This document shows, one piece after another, positions 28,606-37,842 of a DNA stretch of 64,000 nt. Both the position numbers and the translations under genes were made by a program. The DNA is from JADJDM01 sp044352985. GTDB lineage: Bacteria; Bacteroidota; Bacteroidia; B-17B0; Aurantibacillaceae. The notes beneath the pieces were generated by a model. That model saw nothing but the letters and a program-made list of their open reading frames with translations. It was not told the DNA's origin and did no database searches. The DNA lies in the NCBI GenBank assembly GCA_044352985.1, contig JBILCU010000004.1, forward strand, positions 194,683-258,682, in the 5' to 3' direction. Positions within the stretch are counted from its first letter, which is position 1. The number at the start of each line of letters is the position of its first letter.

Positions 28606-29637
28606 TTGAAAAACATAACCTACATATTCTTATTAATAGTATCAATTGGCAAAGCACAAATTGGCGGCCAGAGCATATATTCTTTTCTTCAGGTTCCTGT
28701 ACCGGCAAGAACTGCCTCGTTAGGAGGAAGTACAATTGGTTTAAAAGATGATGATGTTTCATTATACTTACAAAATCCATCAGCATTAAACAAATCGATG
28801 AGCGACAAAATTCAGATGAGTTACATTAATTATGTTGCTGATATTAATTTTTACAATTTACAATATGTAAAATCATTTGACAGTATTGGGCATTTTGGAA
28901 TTGCATTACAAAATGTTAATTATGGTAAATTTATTGAAAGTGATGAATACGGAATGCAGCAAGGTACTTTTACTGCTAACGATTATAATTTAACTCTTTC
29001 ATACGGCAATGAGTTAGATTCTATATTGAGCTGGGGCATTAATATAAAGACAATTTATTCAAAGCTATATACATTTTCATCAACAGGAAATTCGATAGAT
29101 GCAGGAATTACCTACAAAAACAAAAAAAGAGATTTTGTAGCCGCTTTAGTTTTAAACAATTTCGGTTATCAATGGAAAAGCTACTCTGGCAACACCGTAG
29201 AAAAAATAATACCTGAAATAAATTTTGGTATTTCAAAAAAATTAGCAAAAGCACCAATACGTTTTTTATTTAATTATCAAAATATTAATCAATGGGATTT
29301 AACGTATGTTGACCCTAATGCATCTATATTAACAACTGACCCTTTTACCGGTGAGGAAATTAAAACAAGTAAATTTAGAACAACAAGTGATAAATTGTTT
29401 CGTCACTTTTTGTTTGGCACTGAAATAAGTCCCGGAAAAAACTTTCAACTCAGGGTTGGATATAATTACCGCAGAAGAAAAGAAATGCAACTTCCTGATA
29501 ATGGAGGAATGGTTGGTATAAGCTTAGGTTTGGGTATTAAAATCAAAAAGATTTATGTGAATTATGCTTTTACAAAATACCATGCAGCTGGCAATACAAG
29601 TCACATTAGTATTTCAACCAACCTTTCTTCGTTTTAA
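28606..29637 (+). CDS. porQ: Type IX secretion system outer-membrane protein PorQ
   Basis: PorQ is an outer-membrane FadL-like beta-barrel of the T9SS attachment complex. The 343-residue protein begins at TTG (28606); no ATG fits. A signal peptide (residues 1 to about 18, ending KAQ) is followed by the characteristic mature start GGQSIYSFLQVPVPARTA, SLGG and NPSALNKS. This closely matches PorQ, including the KSFDSIGHFGIALQNVNYGK region (split over 85-104), and the C-terminus ends as a strand in a porin-like pattern. In other species PorQ works with PorU, PorV and PorZ to process and attach cargo to A-LPS. Here it is placed directly behind a LytS/LytTR pair. The C-terminal ends of porQ and sppA converge 2 bases apart. 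Confidence 0.88.
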   Translation: MKNITYIFLLIVSIGKAQIGGQSIYSFLQVPVPARTASLGGSTIGLKDDDVSLYLQNPSALNKSMSDKIQMSYINYVADINFYNLQYVKSFDSIGHFGIALQNVNYGKFIESDEYGMQQGTFTANDYNLTLSYGNELDSILSWGINIKTIYSKLYTFSSTGNSIDAGITYKNKKRDFVAALVLNNFGYQWKSYSGNTVEKIIPEINFGISKKLAKAPIRFLFNYQNINQWDLTYVDPNASILTTDPFTGEEIKTSKFRTTSDKLFRHFLFGTEISPGKNFQLRVGYNYRRRKEMQLPDNGGMVGISLGLGIKIKKIYVNYAFTKYHAAGNTSHISISTNLSSF

Positions 29638-29639
29638 TC

Positions 29640-31415
29640 TTAATAGATTATCAAATCATAAGGCATTCTTGCCTGTACACCTTTTAGATTAATAATTGTT
29701 TTTAAATTTCTAAGATATTTATAAGAATCACCTAATTGATTTTTAATCACTTTAGCTTCAGTTTCTTTTTCAATATCATTGAAAAGTTCTTCGATTGGAT
29801 TTTTTACTTTAGGTAATTGAATAATCGAATAATCACTAGTATTTGATTTTTTTGCAGCAAACTCAATAGCTTTATCCAATCCACCTAATTCATCCACTAA
29901 TTTAATTTTTAACGCATCAGTGCCGCTCCATACTCTTCCCTGCCCTATGCTATCAACATCACTTTGCTTCATTTTTCTACCCTCTGCAACACGTTTAGTA
30001 AACACATCGTATACATTTTCAACACTGTTTTGAATTTTTGCGCGTTCGTTTTCAGTAACACCTCTGAATATTCCGCCCATATCTGAATGCTTATTCGTAT
30101 TTACAGTATCAATTGTAATCCCCAGTTTTTCAGATAACATTTTTTGTGCATTGGGCATAATTCCAAAAACGCCAATTGAACCAGTTATGGTATTGGGTTG
30201 AGCAAATACTCTATCTGCAGCACAAGAAATGTAATAACCACCTGATGCAGCTACATCACCCATTGATACAATAAAAGGTTTTGCTTTTTTTGCTAATGTA
30301 ACTTCTCTCCAAATTACATCACTAGCTAGAGCGCTACCACCTGGAGAATTAACTCTAAATACAATAGCTTTTATGCGTTCATCCAAACGCGCTTCTTTTA
30401 TGGCGCTTGCAATTCTATCCGAACCAATATTTTCGTCATCCCCTTCTCCACTTTCAATTGACCCAACAGCATAAATAACAGCTATTTTTTTATCGTTAAA
30501 TTTATCTTCTAAGATTGATTTATCAGCTTCATAATCAGCGATTTTAATAAAATTAATTTTACCGGTTGCTTCAATAGCTAATTTTTTTCGAATAATACTT
30601 TTTGCTTCATCGTCATAGGTTAAGCCATCAACTAACTTATTTGTAAATGCATCATCAGGAGAATTAATTTTTAATTCATCTGCCATTACATTTAATTCAT
30701 CAACAGTTATTTTTCTTTCTTTCGAGATTTGAGTTAACATATTATTCCATATTGATCCCAAAAACTGTTCAGTTTGAAGTCGGTTCGACTCACTCATTTT
30801 ATCCAACATAAAAGGCTCTATAGCACTTTTAAATTTACCGTGCCTAAAAATTTGTACATCTACCTGTAAATTATCGAGAGCTTTTTTGAAGAACATAATT
30901 TGAGCACTTAACCCTTTAAAATCAAAATCACCCTGAGGATTTAATAAAATTTTATCAGCAACAGAAGCCAGATAGTATGATTTCTGGTTGTACATTTCAC
31001 TGTACGCGTAAATAAACTTATTCGATTTTTTAAAATCCAATAAAGTATTTCTTATTTCTTCTACTGCAGCTATTCCTGCTTCAATTGAAGTTAAATGAAG
31101 ATATATTCCTTTAATATTTGAATCTTTTTTTGCTGCTTGAATATTTTCAACAATTTTATCTAAGCCAATTCGTTTTTCTCCTAACGCATCAAATGAAAAA
31201 TTTGAAAACGGATTATCCAATGTTCTGTCATTAATTTGTTGTTTAAAATCTATAAAAAGAACAGAATTATTTTTTGTTTCTTTTTTAGTTTCTGTTTTAG
31301 ATAGTGCTGCGCCTATGCCACCAACAATAGCAGCAATTGCAATAACAACAATTAATATGGAGGACACAATAACACCTACAACTGCACCGAAAAAAGAGGT
31401 AAAAAAAGTTTTCAT
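29640..31415 (-). CDS. sppA: Signal peptide peptidase SppA (67K type)
   Basis: Membrane-bound serine protease that degrades cleaved signal peptides. The 591-residue protein has one N-terminal transmembrane helix (about residues 8-33) and two tandem ClpP-like peptidase domains. The catalytic dyad is split between them: Lys196 in RHGKFKSAIEPF in the first and Ser391 in SMGDVAASGGYY in the second, the arrangement of E. coli-type SppA. A further Ser-rich stretch FRVNSPGGSALASD (353-366) lines the active site. It is divergent from folK and convergent with porQ; presumably it works in the inner membrane on leftover Sec signal peptides. Confidence 0.95.
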   Translation of the reverse strand: MKTFFTSFFGAVVGVIVSSILIVVIAIAAIVGGIGAALSKTETKKETKNNSVLFIDFKQQINDRTLDNPFSNFSFDALGEKRIGLDKIVENIQAAKKDSNIKGIYLHLTSIEAGIAAVEEIRNTLLDFKKSNKFIYAYSEMYNQKSYYLASVADKILLNPQGDFDFKGLSAQIMFFKKALDNLQVDVQIFRHGKFKSAIEPFMLDKMSESNRLQTEQFLGSIWNNMLTQISKERKITVDELNVMADELKINSPDDAFTNKLVDGLTYDDEAKSIIRKKLAIEATGKINFIKIADYEADKSILEDKFNDKKIAVIYAVGSIESGEGDDENIGSDRIASAIKEARLDERIKAIVFRVNSPGGSALASDVIWREVTLAKKAKPFIVSMGDVAASGGYYISCAADRVFAQPNTITGSIGVFGIMPNAQKMLSEKLGITIDTVNTNKHSDMGGIFRGVTENERAKIQNSVENVYDVFTKRVAEGRKMKQSDVDSIGQGRVWSGTDALKIKLVDELGGLDKAIEFAAKKSNTSDYSIIQLPKVKNPIEELFNDIEKETEAKVIKNQLGDSYKYLRNLKTIINLKGVQARMPYDLIIY

Positions 31416-31474
31416 TTATATTTTATTTTAAGATGTAAATTTACAACACAAGTTTTAAATAATATTTTTTTTTG

Positions 31475-31966
31475 ATGAATGAAGTCTTTTTAAGTTTAGG
31501 TGGTAATTTAGGTAATCGGGAGCAAAATTTAAAAACTTCCATGCAGTTGATTAATGAAAAAGTAGGTCAAATCATAATTCAATCATCGTTTTATGAAACT
31601 GCTGCTTGGGGCTTAACAGATCAACCTAGTTTTTTAAATTGTGTGATTAAAATTAAAAGCCAATTTGCTCCAAATGAGCTATTAACTAAACTCTTATTTA
31701 TTGAAAAACGTTTAGGACGTGAACGAAAAATAAAATGGGGCAGCAGAGTAATTGATATTGATATATTAAGTTACAATAATGAAATCATAAATGATGATGA
31801 TTTAAAAATTCCACACCCATTTTTACACAAACGAAATTTTGTTTTAATTCCTTTTTTGGAAATAGCTCCAAATTGGTTTCATCCAAAATTGAATGAAACT
31901 ATTGAGCAACTTTTAAAAAATTGTAAAGATAAATGTGAAGTTTTGGAATATAAATCTACTTTATAA
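31475..31966 (+). CDS. folK: 2-amino-4-hydroxy-6-hydroxymethyldihydropteridine pyrophosphokinase FolK
   Basis: Transfers pyrophosphate from ATP to 6-hydroxymethyldihydropterin in folate synthesis. I use the ATG at 31475; an in-frame TTG immediately before it is an alternative. The protein (163 residues) has SLGGNLGNRE near its N-terminus, SSFYETAAWGLTDQPSFLN (substrate loop, about 38-56), and the signature KRLGRERKIKWGSRVIDIDI (about 88-107) where the two Asp of IDIDI bind Mg. PHPFLHKRNFVL follows. Its 3' end overlaps that of metG by 11 bases on the opposite strand, a tight convergent junction. Confidence 0.95.
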   Translation: MNEVFLSLGGNLGNREQNLKTSMQLINEKVGQIIIQSSFYETAAWGLTDQPSFLNCVIKIKSQFAPNELLTKLLFIEKRLGRERKIKWGSRVIDIDILSYNNEIINDDDLKIPHPFLHKRNFVLIPFLEIAPNWFHPKLNETIEQLLKNCKDKCEVLEYKSTL

Positions 31967-34013
31967 TGCTTCCATTTCCTGTTACATCTTTTGTAGGAGT
32001 AACAAAACTCAGTTCACCTTGAGGATTTTCAGCCATTAAAATCATTCCTTTACTTTCTATACCCTTAATTTTTCGAGGAGCAAGATTAACCAGTATACTC
32101 ACTTTTTTACCAATAGCTTCCTCTGGCTTGTACCATTCTGCAATACCTGAAACAACAGTTCTTTTATCCAAACCGGTATCAATGATTAATTTTAATAATT
32201 TGTCTGTTTTAGGTACACGTTCAGCCTCCAAAATAGTTCCAACTCTAATATCCATTTTTGCAAAATCATCGTAGGTTATTTCATCTTTTGCAGGAGCTAG
32301 GGTTGCAGCATTAGCGGCATTCATTTTTTTTGACTCTATCAATTTCAATAATTGTTTTTCAACATCCAAATCTTCAATTTTACTAAACAAAATCTCGGGT
32401 TGTTCGTTAATTTTATGACCGGAAGCTACATTGTTGCTATTTTTTGAATGTGCCCATTTTAAAGGTGATATATTTAATAATCTAAATAATTTAGCTGAAG
32501 TAAATGGAAGAAACGGCTCACAAACTATAGCTAAATTAGCTGCAATTTGAATAGCTACGTTCATAATTGTTCTTACACGTTGTTCATCTGTTTTGATAAG
32601 TTTCCATGGCTCTTGTTCTGCAAGATATTTGTTACCTAGACGAGCCATATTCATCATTTCTGCCATGGCTTCTCTAAATCTAAATTTCTCCAACGATTCT
32701 TCAATGCGTAAAGGAATTTTGATTAGTTCTTCCAAAACGAGCAAATCATTTTTTTCATATTGAAGTGCTTCCGGAACCATTCCGTTATAATTTTTATTAG
32801 TTAAAACCAACACACGATTAATGAAATTTCCATAAATATCGGCTAACTCACTATTATTCTTGATTTGAAAATCTTTCCAGGTAAAATCATTATCCTTTGT
32901 TTCAGGCATATTAGAAGTGAGCGAGTAACGTAACACATCTTCTTTACCTTTAAAATCATTAAGATATTCATGAAGCCAAACAGCCCAATTTCGAGAAGTT
33001 GAAATTTTATCGCCTTCCAAATTCAAAAACTCATTGGCAGGAACGTTATCCGGTAAAATATAATCTCCATGTTCCATTAACATTGCCGGAAAGATGATAC
33101 AATGAAAAACAATATTATCTTTTCCAATAAAATGAATTAAACGTGTTTCTTTATCTTTCCAGTATTTTTCCCATTTGTCAGGATTTTCGGTTTTCTCAAA
33201 TAACTCTTTGGTGGCAGAAATGTACCCTATTGGTGCGTCAAACCACACATAAAGTACTTTACCTTCTGCTCCTTCAATAGGAACTGGAACTCCCCAATCC
33301 AAATCGCGAGTCATTGCACGGGGTTGCAAACCATCACCACTATCTAACCAACTTTTGCATTGTCCATAAACATTGGTTTTCCAATCTGGATGCTGTTCTA
33401 TAAACGATTTTATTTTTGGAGATAATTTATCCAAAGGCAAAAACCAGTTTTTGGTTTGTTTTAAAACAGGTTTTGAACCGGATAAGGTAGATTTTGGATG
33501 AATTAATTCGGTTGGACTCAATGAAGTGCCGCATTTTTCACACTGATCACCATAGGCATTTTCATTGGCACATTTTGGGCAAGTTCCAACAATGTAACGA
33601 TCGGCTAGAAATTGTTTTGCTTCTTCATCGTAATATTGCTCAGTTACCTGTTCTGTAAAACCACCTTTCTCATAAAGTGTTTTAAAAAAATCGGCTGCAG
33701 TTTCATGATGAATTTTAGATGAGGTTCGTGAATAAACATCAAACGAAATTCCAAAACCCTTGAAAGCATCACCCATTATTTTATGGTATTTATCTACAAC
33801 CTGCTGAGGTGTAATTCCTTCTTTTTTAGCTTTTATTGTAATTGGAACTCCATGTTCATCGCTTCCACAAATAAAAATTACATCTTCATTTTTACTTCTT
33901 AGATATCTTACGTAAATATCAGCAGGGATGTAACATCCTGCAAGATGCCCAATGTGAACAGGTCCATTTGCATAAGGCAAAGCTGCTGTAACAGTATGTC
34001 TTTTAAAACTCAT
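31956..34013 (-). CDS. metG: Methionyl-tRNA synthetase with C-terminal tRNA-binding domain
   Basis: Class I aminoacyl-tRNA synthetase of 685 residues. The Rossmann domain has ALPYANGPVHIGH (HIGH motif, residues about 11-23). A zinc knuckle is present as CPKCANENAYGDQCEKCG (about 144-161), placing it in the two-knuckle-type MetG1 group. The KMSKS equivalent is GDKISTS (near 340-346). An anticodon-binding helical domain (about 400-540) is followed by a C-terminal Trbp111-like OB fold (about 580-685; MDIRVGTILEAERVPKTDKL, NLAPRKIKG, SKGMILMA) that dimerises and binds tRNA. A TAnnTTTG box lies 16 bases upstream. Confidence 0.97.
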   Translation of the reverse strand: MSFKRHTVTAALPYANGPVHIGHLAGCYIPADIYVRYLRSKNEDVIFICGSDEHGVPITIKAKKEGITPQQVVDKYHKIMGDAFKGFGISFDVYSRTSSKIHHETAADFFKTLYEKGGFTEQVTEQYYDEEAKQFLADRYIVGTCPKCANENAYGDQCEKCGTSLSPTELIHPKSTLSGSKPVLKQTKNWFLPLDKLSPKIKSFIEQHPDWKTNVYGQCKSWLDSGDGLQPRAMTRDLDWGVPVPIEGAEGKVLYVWFDAPIGYISATKELFEKTENPDKWEKYWKDKETRLIHFIGKDNIVFHCIIFPAMLMEHGDYILPDNVPANEFLNLEGDKISTSRNWAVWLHEYLNDFKGKEDVLRYSLTSNMPETKDNDFTWKDFQIKNNSELADIYGNFINRVLVLTNKNYNGMVPEALQYEKNDLLVLEELIKIPLRIEESLEKFRFREAMAEMMNMARLGNKYLAEQEPWKLIKTDEQRVRTIMNVAIQIAANLAIVCEPFLPFTSAKLFRLLNISPLKWAHSKNSNNVASGHKINEQPEILFSKIEDLDVEKQLLKLIESKKMNAANAATLAPAKDEITYDDFAKMDIRVGTILEAERVPKTDKLLKLIIDTGLDKRTVVSGIAEWYKPEEAIGKKVSILVNLAPRKIKGIESKGMILMAENPQGELSFVTPTKDVTGNGSIIK

Positions 34014-34028
34014 AATTTAAATAATTTG

Positions 34029-34036
34029 CAAATATA
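34029..34036 (-). promoter_or_regulatory. Putative -7 box for metG
   Basis: Minus-strand TATATTTG, a full match to TAnnTTTG, 15 bases before the metG ATG. No good -33 TTG is seen. No T-box-like leader is possible with so short a distance. Confidence 0.45.
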
Positions 34037-34165
34037 GTTAATAATGGATGTTTTGATTTATCTATAAAAAGGATTGAAGCATGACAAATAATATAACCTG
34101 TTTAACCATTAATTCTTTTTAACATTATCTTAATATCTTAATTAGGCAACAAAGTGTAAACAAAT

Positions 34166-34173
34166 TACTTTTG
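34166..34173 (+). promoter_or_regulatory. Putative -7 box for trxB
   Basis: TACTTTTG, matching TAnnTTTG, 16 bases before the trxB ATG at 34190, so the 5' leader would be only about ten bases. No clear -33 TTG lies at 19-23 bases upstream. Confidence 0.45.
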
Positions 34174-34189
34174 CAAAAAAATTAAAAAA

Positions 34190-35134
34190 ATGAGTACTAC
34201 AATAGAAAAAATAGATTGCTTAATTATCGGTTCAGGTCCTGCAGGTTATACAGCAGGAATATATGCTTCTCGCGCAGGATTAAAACCTGTTATTTATACT
34301 GGAATGCAACCAGGCGGACAATTAACTATTACTACTGAAGTTGAAAATTACCCGGGTTATCCAAAAGGAATTCAAGGGCCAGAAATGATGGAAGATTTTA
34401 AAGCGCAAGCTGAACGTTTTGGAACTGAAGTAAAATTCGGATATGTTTCCAAGGTAGATTTTACCGGACCATTACACAAAGTTTGGGTAGATGAAACAAC
34501 AGAACTTCATGCAAATTCAGTAATTATTGCAACTGGTGCTTCAGCAAAATGGTTAGGATTAGAAAGTGAACAACGTCTTAATGGATTTGGTGTTTCAGCC
34601 TGTGCAGTTTGTGATGGTTTCTTTTTTAAAGGACAGGATGTTGCTATTGTAGGTGCCGGAGATACTGCAGCAGAAGAGGCTACTTACCTTGCCAAGTTGT
34701 GTAAAAAAGTTTACATGATTGTAAGAAAAGGAGAAATGAGAGCAAGTAAAGCAATGCAGGAACGTGTTAAAAACACACCTAATATCGAAATTTTATGGAA
34801 CTCTGAAACAAAAGAAATTACAGGAGAAAAAGCTGTTGATGGAGCCATTATTAAAAATACTTCTACCGGTGAAGAAAGAAAAATTAACGTTACCGGATTC
34901 TTTGTAGCTATTGGACATACACCAAATACCGATTTATTTAAAGGTTGGATAAACATGGATGATCAAGGTTATATACAAACCGTACCGGGCACAAGTAAAA
35001 CCAATATTAAAGGTGTTTTTGCTGTGGGCGATGCTCAAGACAAAGTTTACCGTCAGGCTGTAACAGCAGCAGGAAGCGGCTGTATGGGTGCATTAGATGC
35101 TGAAAGGTATTTGGCGGAAATGGGATTACATTAA
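34190..35134 (+). CDS. trxB: Thioredoxin-disulfide reductase
   Basis: NADPH-dependent flavoenzyme reducing thioredoxin. The 314-residue protein starts with the FAD-binding LIIGSGPAGYTAG (11-23), has ACAVCDG with the redox pair Cys138-Cys141, an NADPH-binding GAGDTAAEEA (155-164) and the C-terminal FAD motif VFAVGDAQD near residue 282. Length is normal and it is cytoplasmic. The MORN-like gene starts 70 bases downstream. The thioredoxin-like protein at 13132 is exported and not an obvious partner. Confidence 0.96.
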   Translation: MSTTIEKIDCLIIGSGPAGYTAGIYASRAGLKPVIYTGMQPGGQLTITTEVENYPGYPKGIQGPEMMEDFKAQAERFGTEVKFGYVSKVDFTGPLHKVWVDETTELHANSVIIATGASAKWLGLESEQRLNGFGVSACAVCDGFFFKGQDVAIVGAGDTAAEEATYLAKLCKKVYMIVRKGEMRASKAMQERVKNTPNIEILWNSETKEITGEKAVDGAIIKNTSTGEERKINVTGFFVAIGHTPNTDLFKGWINMDDQGYIQTVPGTSKTNIKGVFAVGDAQDKVYRQAVTAAGSGCMGALDAERYLAEMGLH

Positions 35135-35204
35135 TTTGTTTTCCAGTTTAAGTTAACTACTACAATTTCAAACCAAACCAATTCAAATACTTACTACTTA
35201 TATT

Positions 35205-35939
35205 ATGAAATTCTTTTTTTTTACTTTTTCATTAGTTTTAATTTTTAATCAATCATTTTCTCAATCATCTTTTGCAAGTCAAATACCTTTAGCTGAAAAG
35301 TATGATCCCAAAAAAGTAGTAGATGATGTTTATGGTATAAGAATGTATGATAAATTAATTGCTGTTTTTGAAAACGATACTGTTAGAAAAAACAAAAAGG
35401 GATATAAAGAAGAAGGAGAAATTGAAGATTATTATTTAAATGATAAACCTATACATAAAGGATTATATGTTGAAGGAAAACTTAGAGCTTTTAAAAACTT
35501 TTACCCTAACTCAACTATTGAACGATCATATAAAATGATTGATTTAAAGAAAAGTGAAATGATTGAATATTACCCAAATGGTAACCTAAAATCAGAAATT
35601 AAATACTTTGAGTCTTATGCTGTTAAACAAATTGATTACTATGAAAATGGTAAAATTTCTTATGATGAAGAGAGTAGTAAAAATGGTGACTATTTAGTTA
35701 AAAGAAACTCTTATAAAGAAGATGGAAAACCAAGTATTACGTTTGAATTGGTTGATAAAAAGAAAAAACTATACCTTCATAAAGAATTTTATGAAAACGG
35801 TACGATCAAAGAAGAAGGTTCCATGGCATATTTTGCAGAGCTTGGAGATTTTGTAAAAGAAGGTAGCTGGTCAAGCTTCAGTATTAATGGAGAAATTACT
35901 AAAAAACAAAATTTTCATGAAGGAAATGTAGTTGAATAA
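35205..35939 (+). CDS. Exported MORN-like (YwqK-type repeat) protein
   Basis: Protein of 244 residues with a signal peptide (hydrophobic 4-16, then QSFSQ), so probably outer-membrane or periplasmic. The mature part has repeated MORN-2/YwqK-type units with YxNGxxK.E patterns: EYYPNGNLKSEIKYF (about 125-139), YYENGKISYDEE (about 146-157), EFYENGTIKEEG (about 193-204) and SINGEITKKQNF (about 226-237). These resemble the repeats called 'YwqK family antitoxin' in automatic annotation, but there is no toxin partner here, so that name would mislead. Function is unknown. It converges on glmS 5 bases away. Confidence 0.75.
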   Translation: MKFFFFTFSLVLIFNQSFSQSSFASQIPLAEKYDPKKVVDDVYGIRMYDKLIAVFENDTVRKNKKGYKEEGEIEDYYLNDKPIHKGLYVEGKLRAFKNFYPNSTIERSYKMIDLKKSEMIEYYPNGNLKSEIKYFESYAVKQIDYYENGKISYDEESSKNGDYLVKRNSYKEDGKPSITFELVDKKKKLYLHKEFYENGTIKEEGSMAYFAELGDFVKEGSWSSFSINGEITKKQNFHEGNVVE

Positions 35940-35943
35940 GTAA

Positions 35944-37788
35944 TTATTCAACCGTTACACTTTTTGCCAAATTCCTAGGTTGATCCACATTGCAACCACG
36001 CATAACTGCGATGTGATAAGATAAAAGTTGCAAAGGAACGACAGATACCAAAGGCACAAGTGATTCATCAGTTTCAGGAATTTCAATGCAATAATCAGCC
36101 ATCTTTCTCACTTCTTTATCTCCATTTGTTACAACTGCAATAATTTTACCTTTTCTCGCTTTCACTTCCTGAATGTTACTAACTACTTTTTCGTAATTTG
36201 CACCTTTAGTAGCAATAACAAAAACCGGCATGTTTTCATCAATTAATGCAATTGGTCCATGTTTCATTTCTGCCGCAGGATAACCTTCAGCATGTATGTA
36301 GGAAATTTCTTTTAGTTTTAAAGCACCTTCCAATGCAACAGGGAAAGTATAGCCTCTTCCTAAGTAAAGTGCATTTTCAGCATTTTTATAAATACCAGAA
36401 ATTTCTTTAATTAAATCATTTTGTTTTAAAACAGCTTCAATTTTAGATGGAATTGATTCCAATTCATAAAGCAGCTGTCTGAATTTTCCCTGAGGAATTG
36501 TTCCTTTTTCTTGAGCAACTTGTAATGCCATTAACGTAAGAACAACAACTTGGGCAGTAAAAGCTTTTGTTGAAGCAACACCAATTTCAGGACCAGCATG
36601 TGTGTATGAACCAGCATGAGAAGCACGAGGAATAGAAGATCCAACCACATTACAAACACCTATAATGGTAGCACCCTTTGATTTTGCTAATTCTATTGCG
36701 GCTAAAGTATCAGCTGTTTCACCTGATTGTGATATTGCAATTACAATATCATCTTGATAAATAATTGGGTTTCTATATCTAAATTCTGATGCGTACTCAA
36801 CTTCAACTGGAATTCGGGTATATTCTTCAAATAAATATTCTGCAACCAAACCTGCATGCCACGATGTACCACAGGCTACAATAATTATTCGTTTGGCATT
36901 TTTAAATTTTGGTAAATGATCAACAATTCCTCCAAGTTGTACAGTACCTTGTTTTGAGTTCAATCTTCCGCGCATACTATCTAGAACAGACTTTGGTTGT
37001 TCATAGATTTCTTTTAGCATAAAATGTTCGTATCCACCTTTTTCTATTGCTTCCAATTCCAACTCTAATTCCTGTACATATAATGGAATTTCTTTGTCTT
37101 TTATGGTTCTGATTTTTACCTCTTCGTTTCTTCTAATAATGGCAACTTGCTCATCATTTAAATACACCACGTTTTTTGTATATTCTACAATTGGTGAAGC
37201 ATCTGAAGCAATAAAAAACTCATCATCACCTATACCAATTACCATCGGACTACCTTTTTTTGCAGCTACCAAGGTGTTAGGATCGTTTTTATCCATAACA
37301 ACAATAGCATATGCTCCAATAACCTGGTTTAAAGCTGCTATTACTGCATGTCCGGTTTTTATATTTTCACTTTTTTTAATATCTTCAATTAAGTGAATTA
37401 ATACTTCTGTATCGGTTTGAGAAACAAAATGATGTCCACGATTTTTTAACCCTTCTTTTATAGAAGCATAATTTTCAATTATACCATTGTGAATAATTAC
37501 TAAATCTCCACTTTCAGCATAATGAGGATGTGAATTTACGTCATTGGGTTCACCATGTGTTGCCCATCGTGTATGACCTATTCCTATAGCACCACTTAGA
37601 TCTTTTCCAAATGCAAACTCTTCTAAATCAGAAACCTTACCTTTTTTCTTATATACATTTAACTCTCCAGATTTTGATATCATGGCTACACCAGCACTAT
37701 CATAACCTCTGTATTCAAGACGATGTAAACCTTTAATTAAAACAGGATAAGCTTCACGATTTCCTAGATATGCAACAATTCCACACAT
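35944..37788 (-). CDS. glmS: Glucosamine-fructose-6-phosphate aminotransferase GlmS
   Basis: Makes glucosamine 6-phosphate from fructose 6-phosphate and glutamine, committing carbon to peptidoglycan and LPS. The 614-residue protein has the Ntn glutaminase domain starting MCGIVAYLGN (nucleophile Cys2), EYRGYDSAGV (about 25-34), and GHTRWATHGEP (about 73-83). Two SIS domains follow: CGTSWHAG (near 304-311) and SQSGETADT (near 350-358), and the C-terminus ends in DQPRNLAKSVTVE, the conserved C-tail. No glmS ribozyme is seen upstream: only 54 bases separate it from the next gene. The HAD gene lies upstream on the same strand and may be co-transcribed. Confidence 0.97.
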   Translation of the reverse strand: MCGIVAYLGNREAYPVLIKGLHRLEYRGYDSAGVAMISKSGELNVYKKKGKVSDLEEFAFGKDLSGAIGIGHTRWATHGEPNDVNSHPHYAESGDLVIIHNGIIENYASIKEGLKNRGHHFVSQTDTEVLIHLIEDIKKSENIKTGHAVIAALNQVIGAYAIVVMDKNDPNTLVAAKKGSPMVIGIGDDEFFIASDASPIVEYTKNVVYLNDEQVAIIRRNEEVKIRTIKDKEIPLYVQELELELEAIEKGGYEHFMLKEIYEQPKSVLDSMRGRLNSKQGTVQLGGIVDHLPKFKNAKRIIIVACGTSWHAGLVAEYLFEEYTRIPVEVEYASEFRYRNPIIYQDDIVIAISQSGETADTLAAIELAKSKGATIIGVCNVVGSSIPRASHAGSYTHAGPEIGVASTKAFTAQVVVLTLMALQVAQEKGTIPQGKFRQLLYELESIPSKIEAVLKQNDLIKEISGIYKNAENALYLGRGYTFPVALEGALKLKEISYIHAEGYPAAEMKHGPIALIDENMPVFVIATKGANYEKVVSNIQEVKARKGKIIAVVTNGDKEVRKMADYCIEIPETDESLVPLVSVVPLQLLSYHIAVMRGCNVDQPRNLAKSVTVE

Positions 37789-37842
37789 AGTAATTTACTT
37801 TGTTCAAAAAATAAAGGTAATAAAAAAAGGAATTAAAATCAA

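Noticed and set aside
31956..31966. Overlapping 3' ends of folK and metG, and of rsmD with proline dehydrogenase
   Set aside because: Short convergent overlaps are common in compact genomes; no sign of a regulatory antisense structure.
35205..35939. Antitoxin naming for the MORN-like protein
   Set aside because: Signal peptide and absence of a partner toxin gene argue against a toxin-antitoxin role; the repeat is shared only in form.
35944..37842. Possible glmS ribozyme upstream of glmS
   Set aside because: Only 54 bases separate the glmS start from the upstream HAD gene, too short for the ribozyme, and no matching core is visible.
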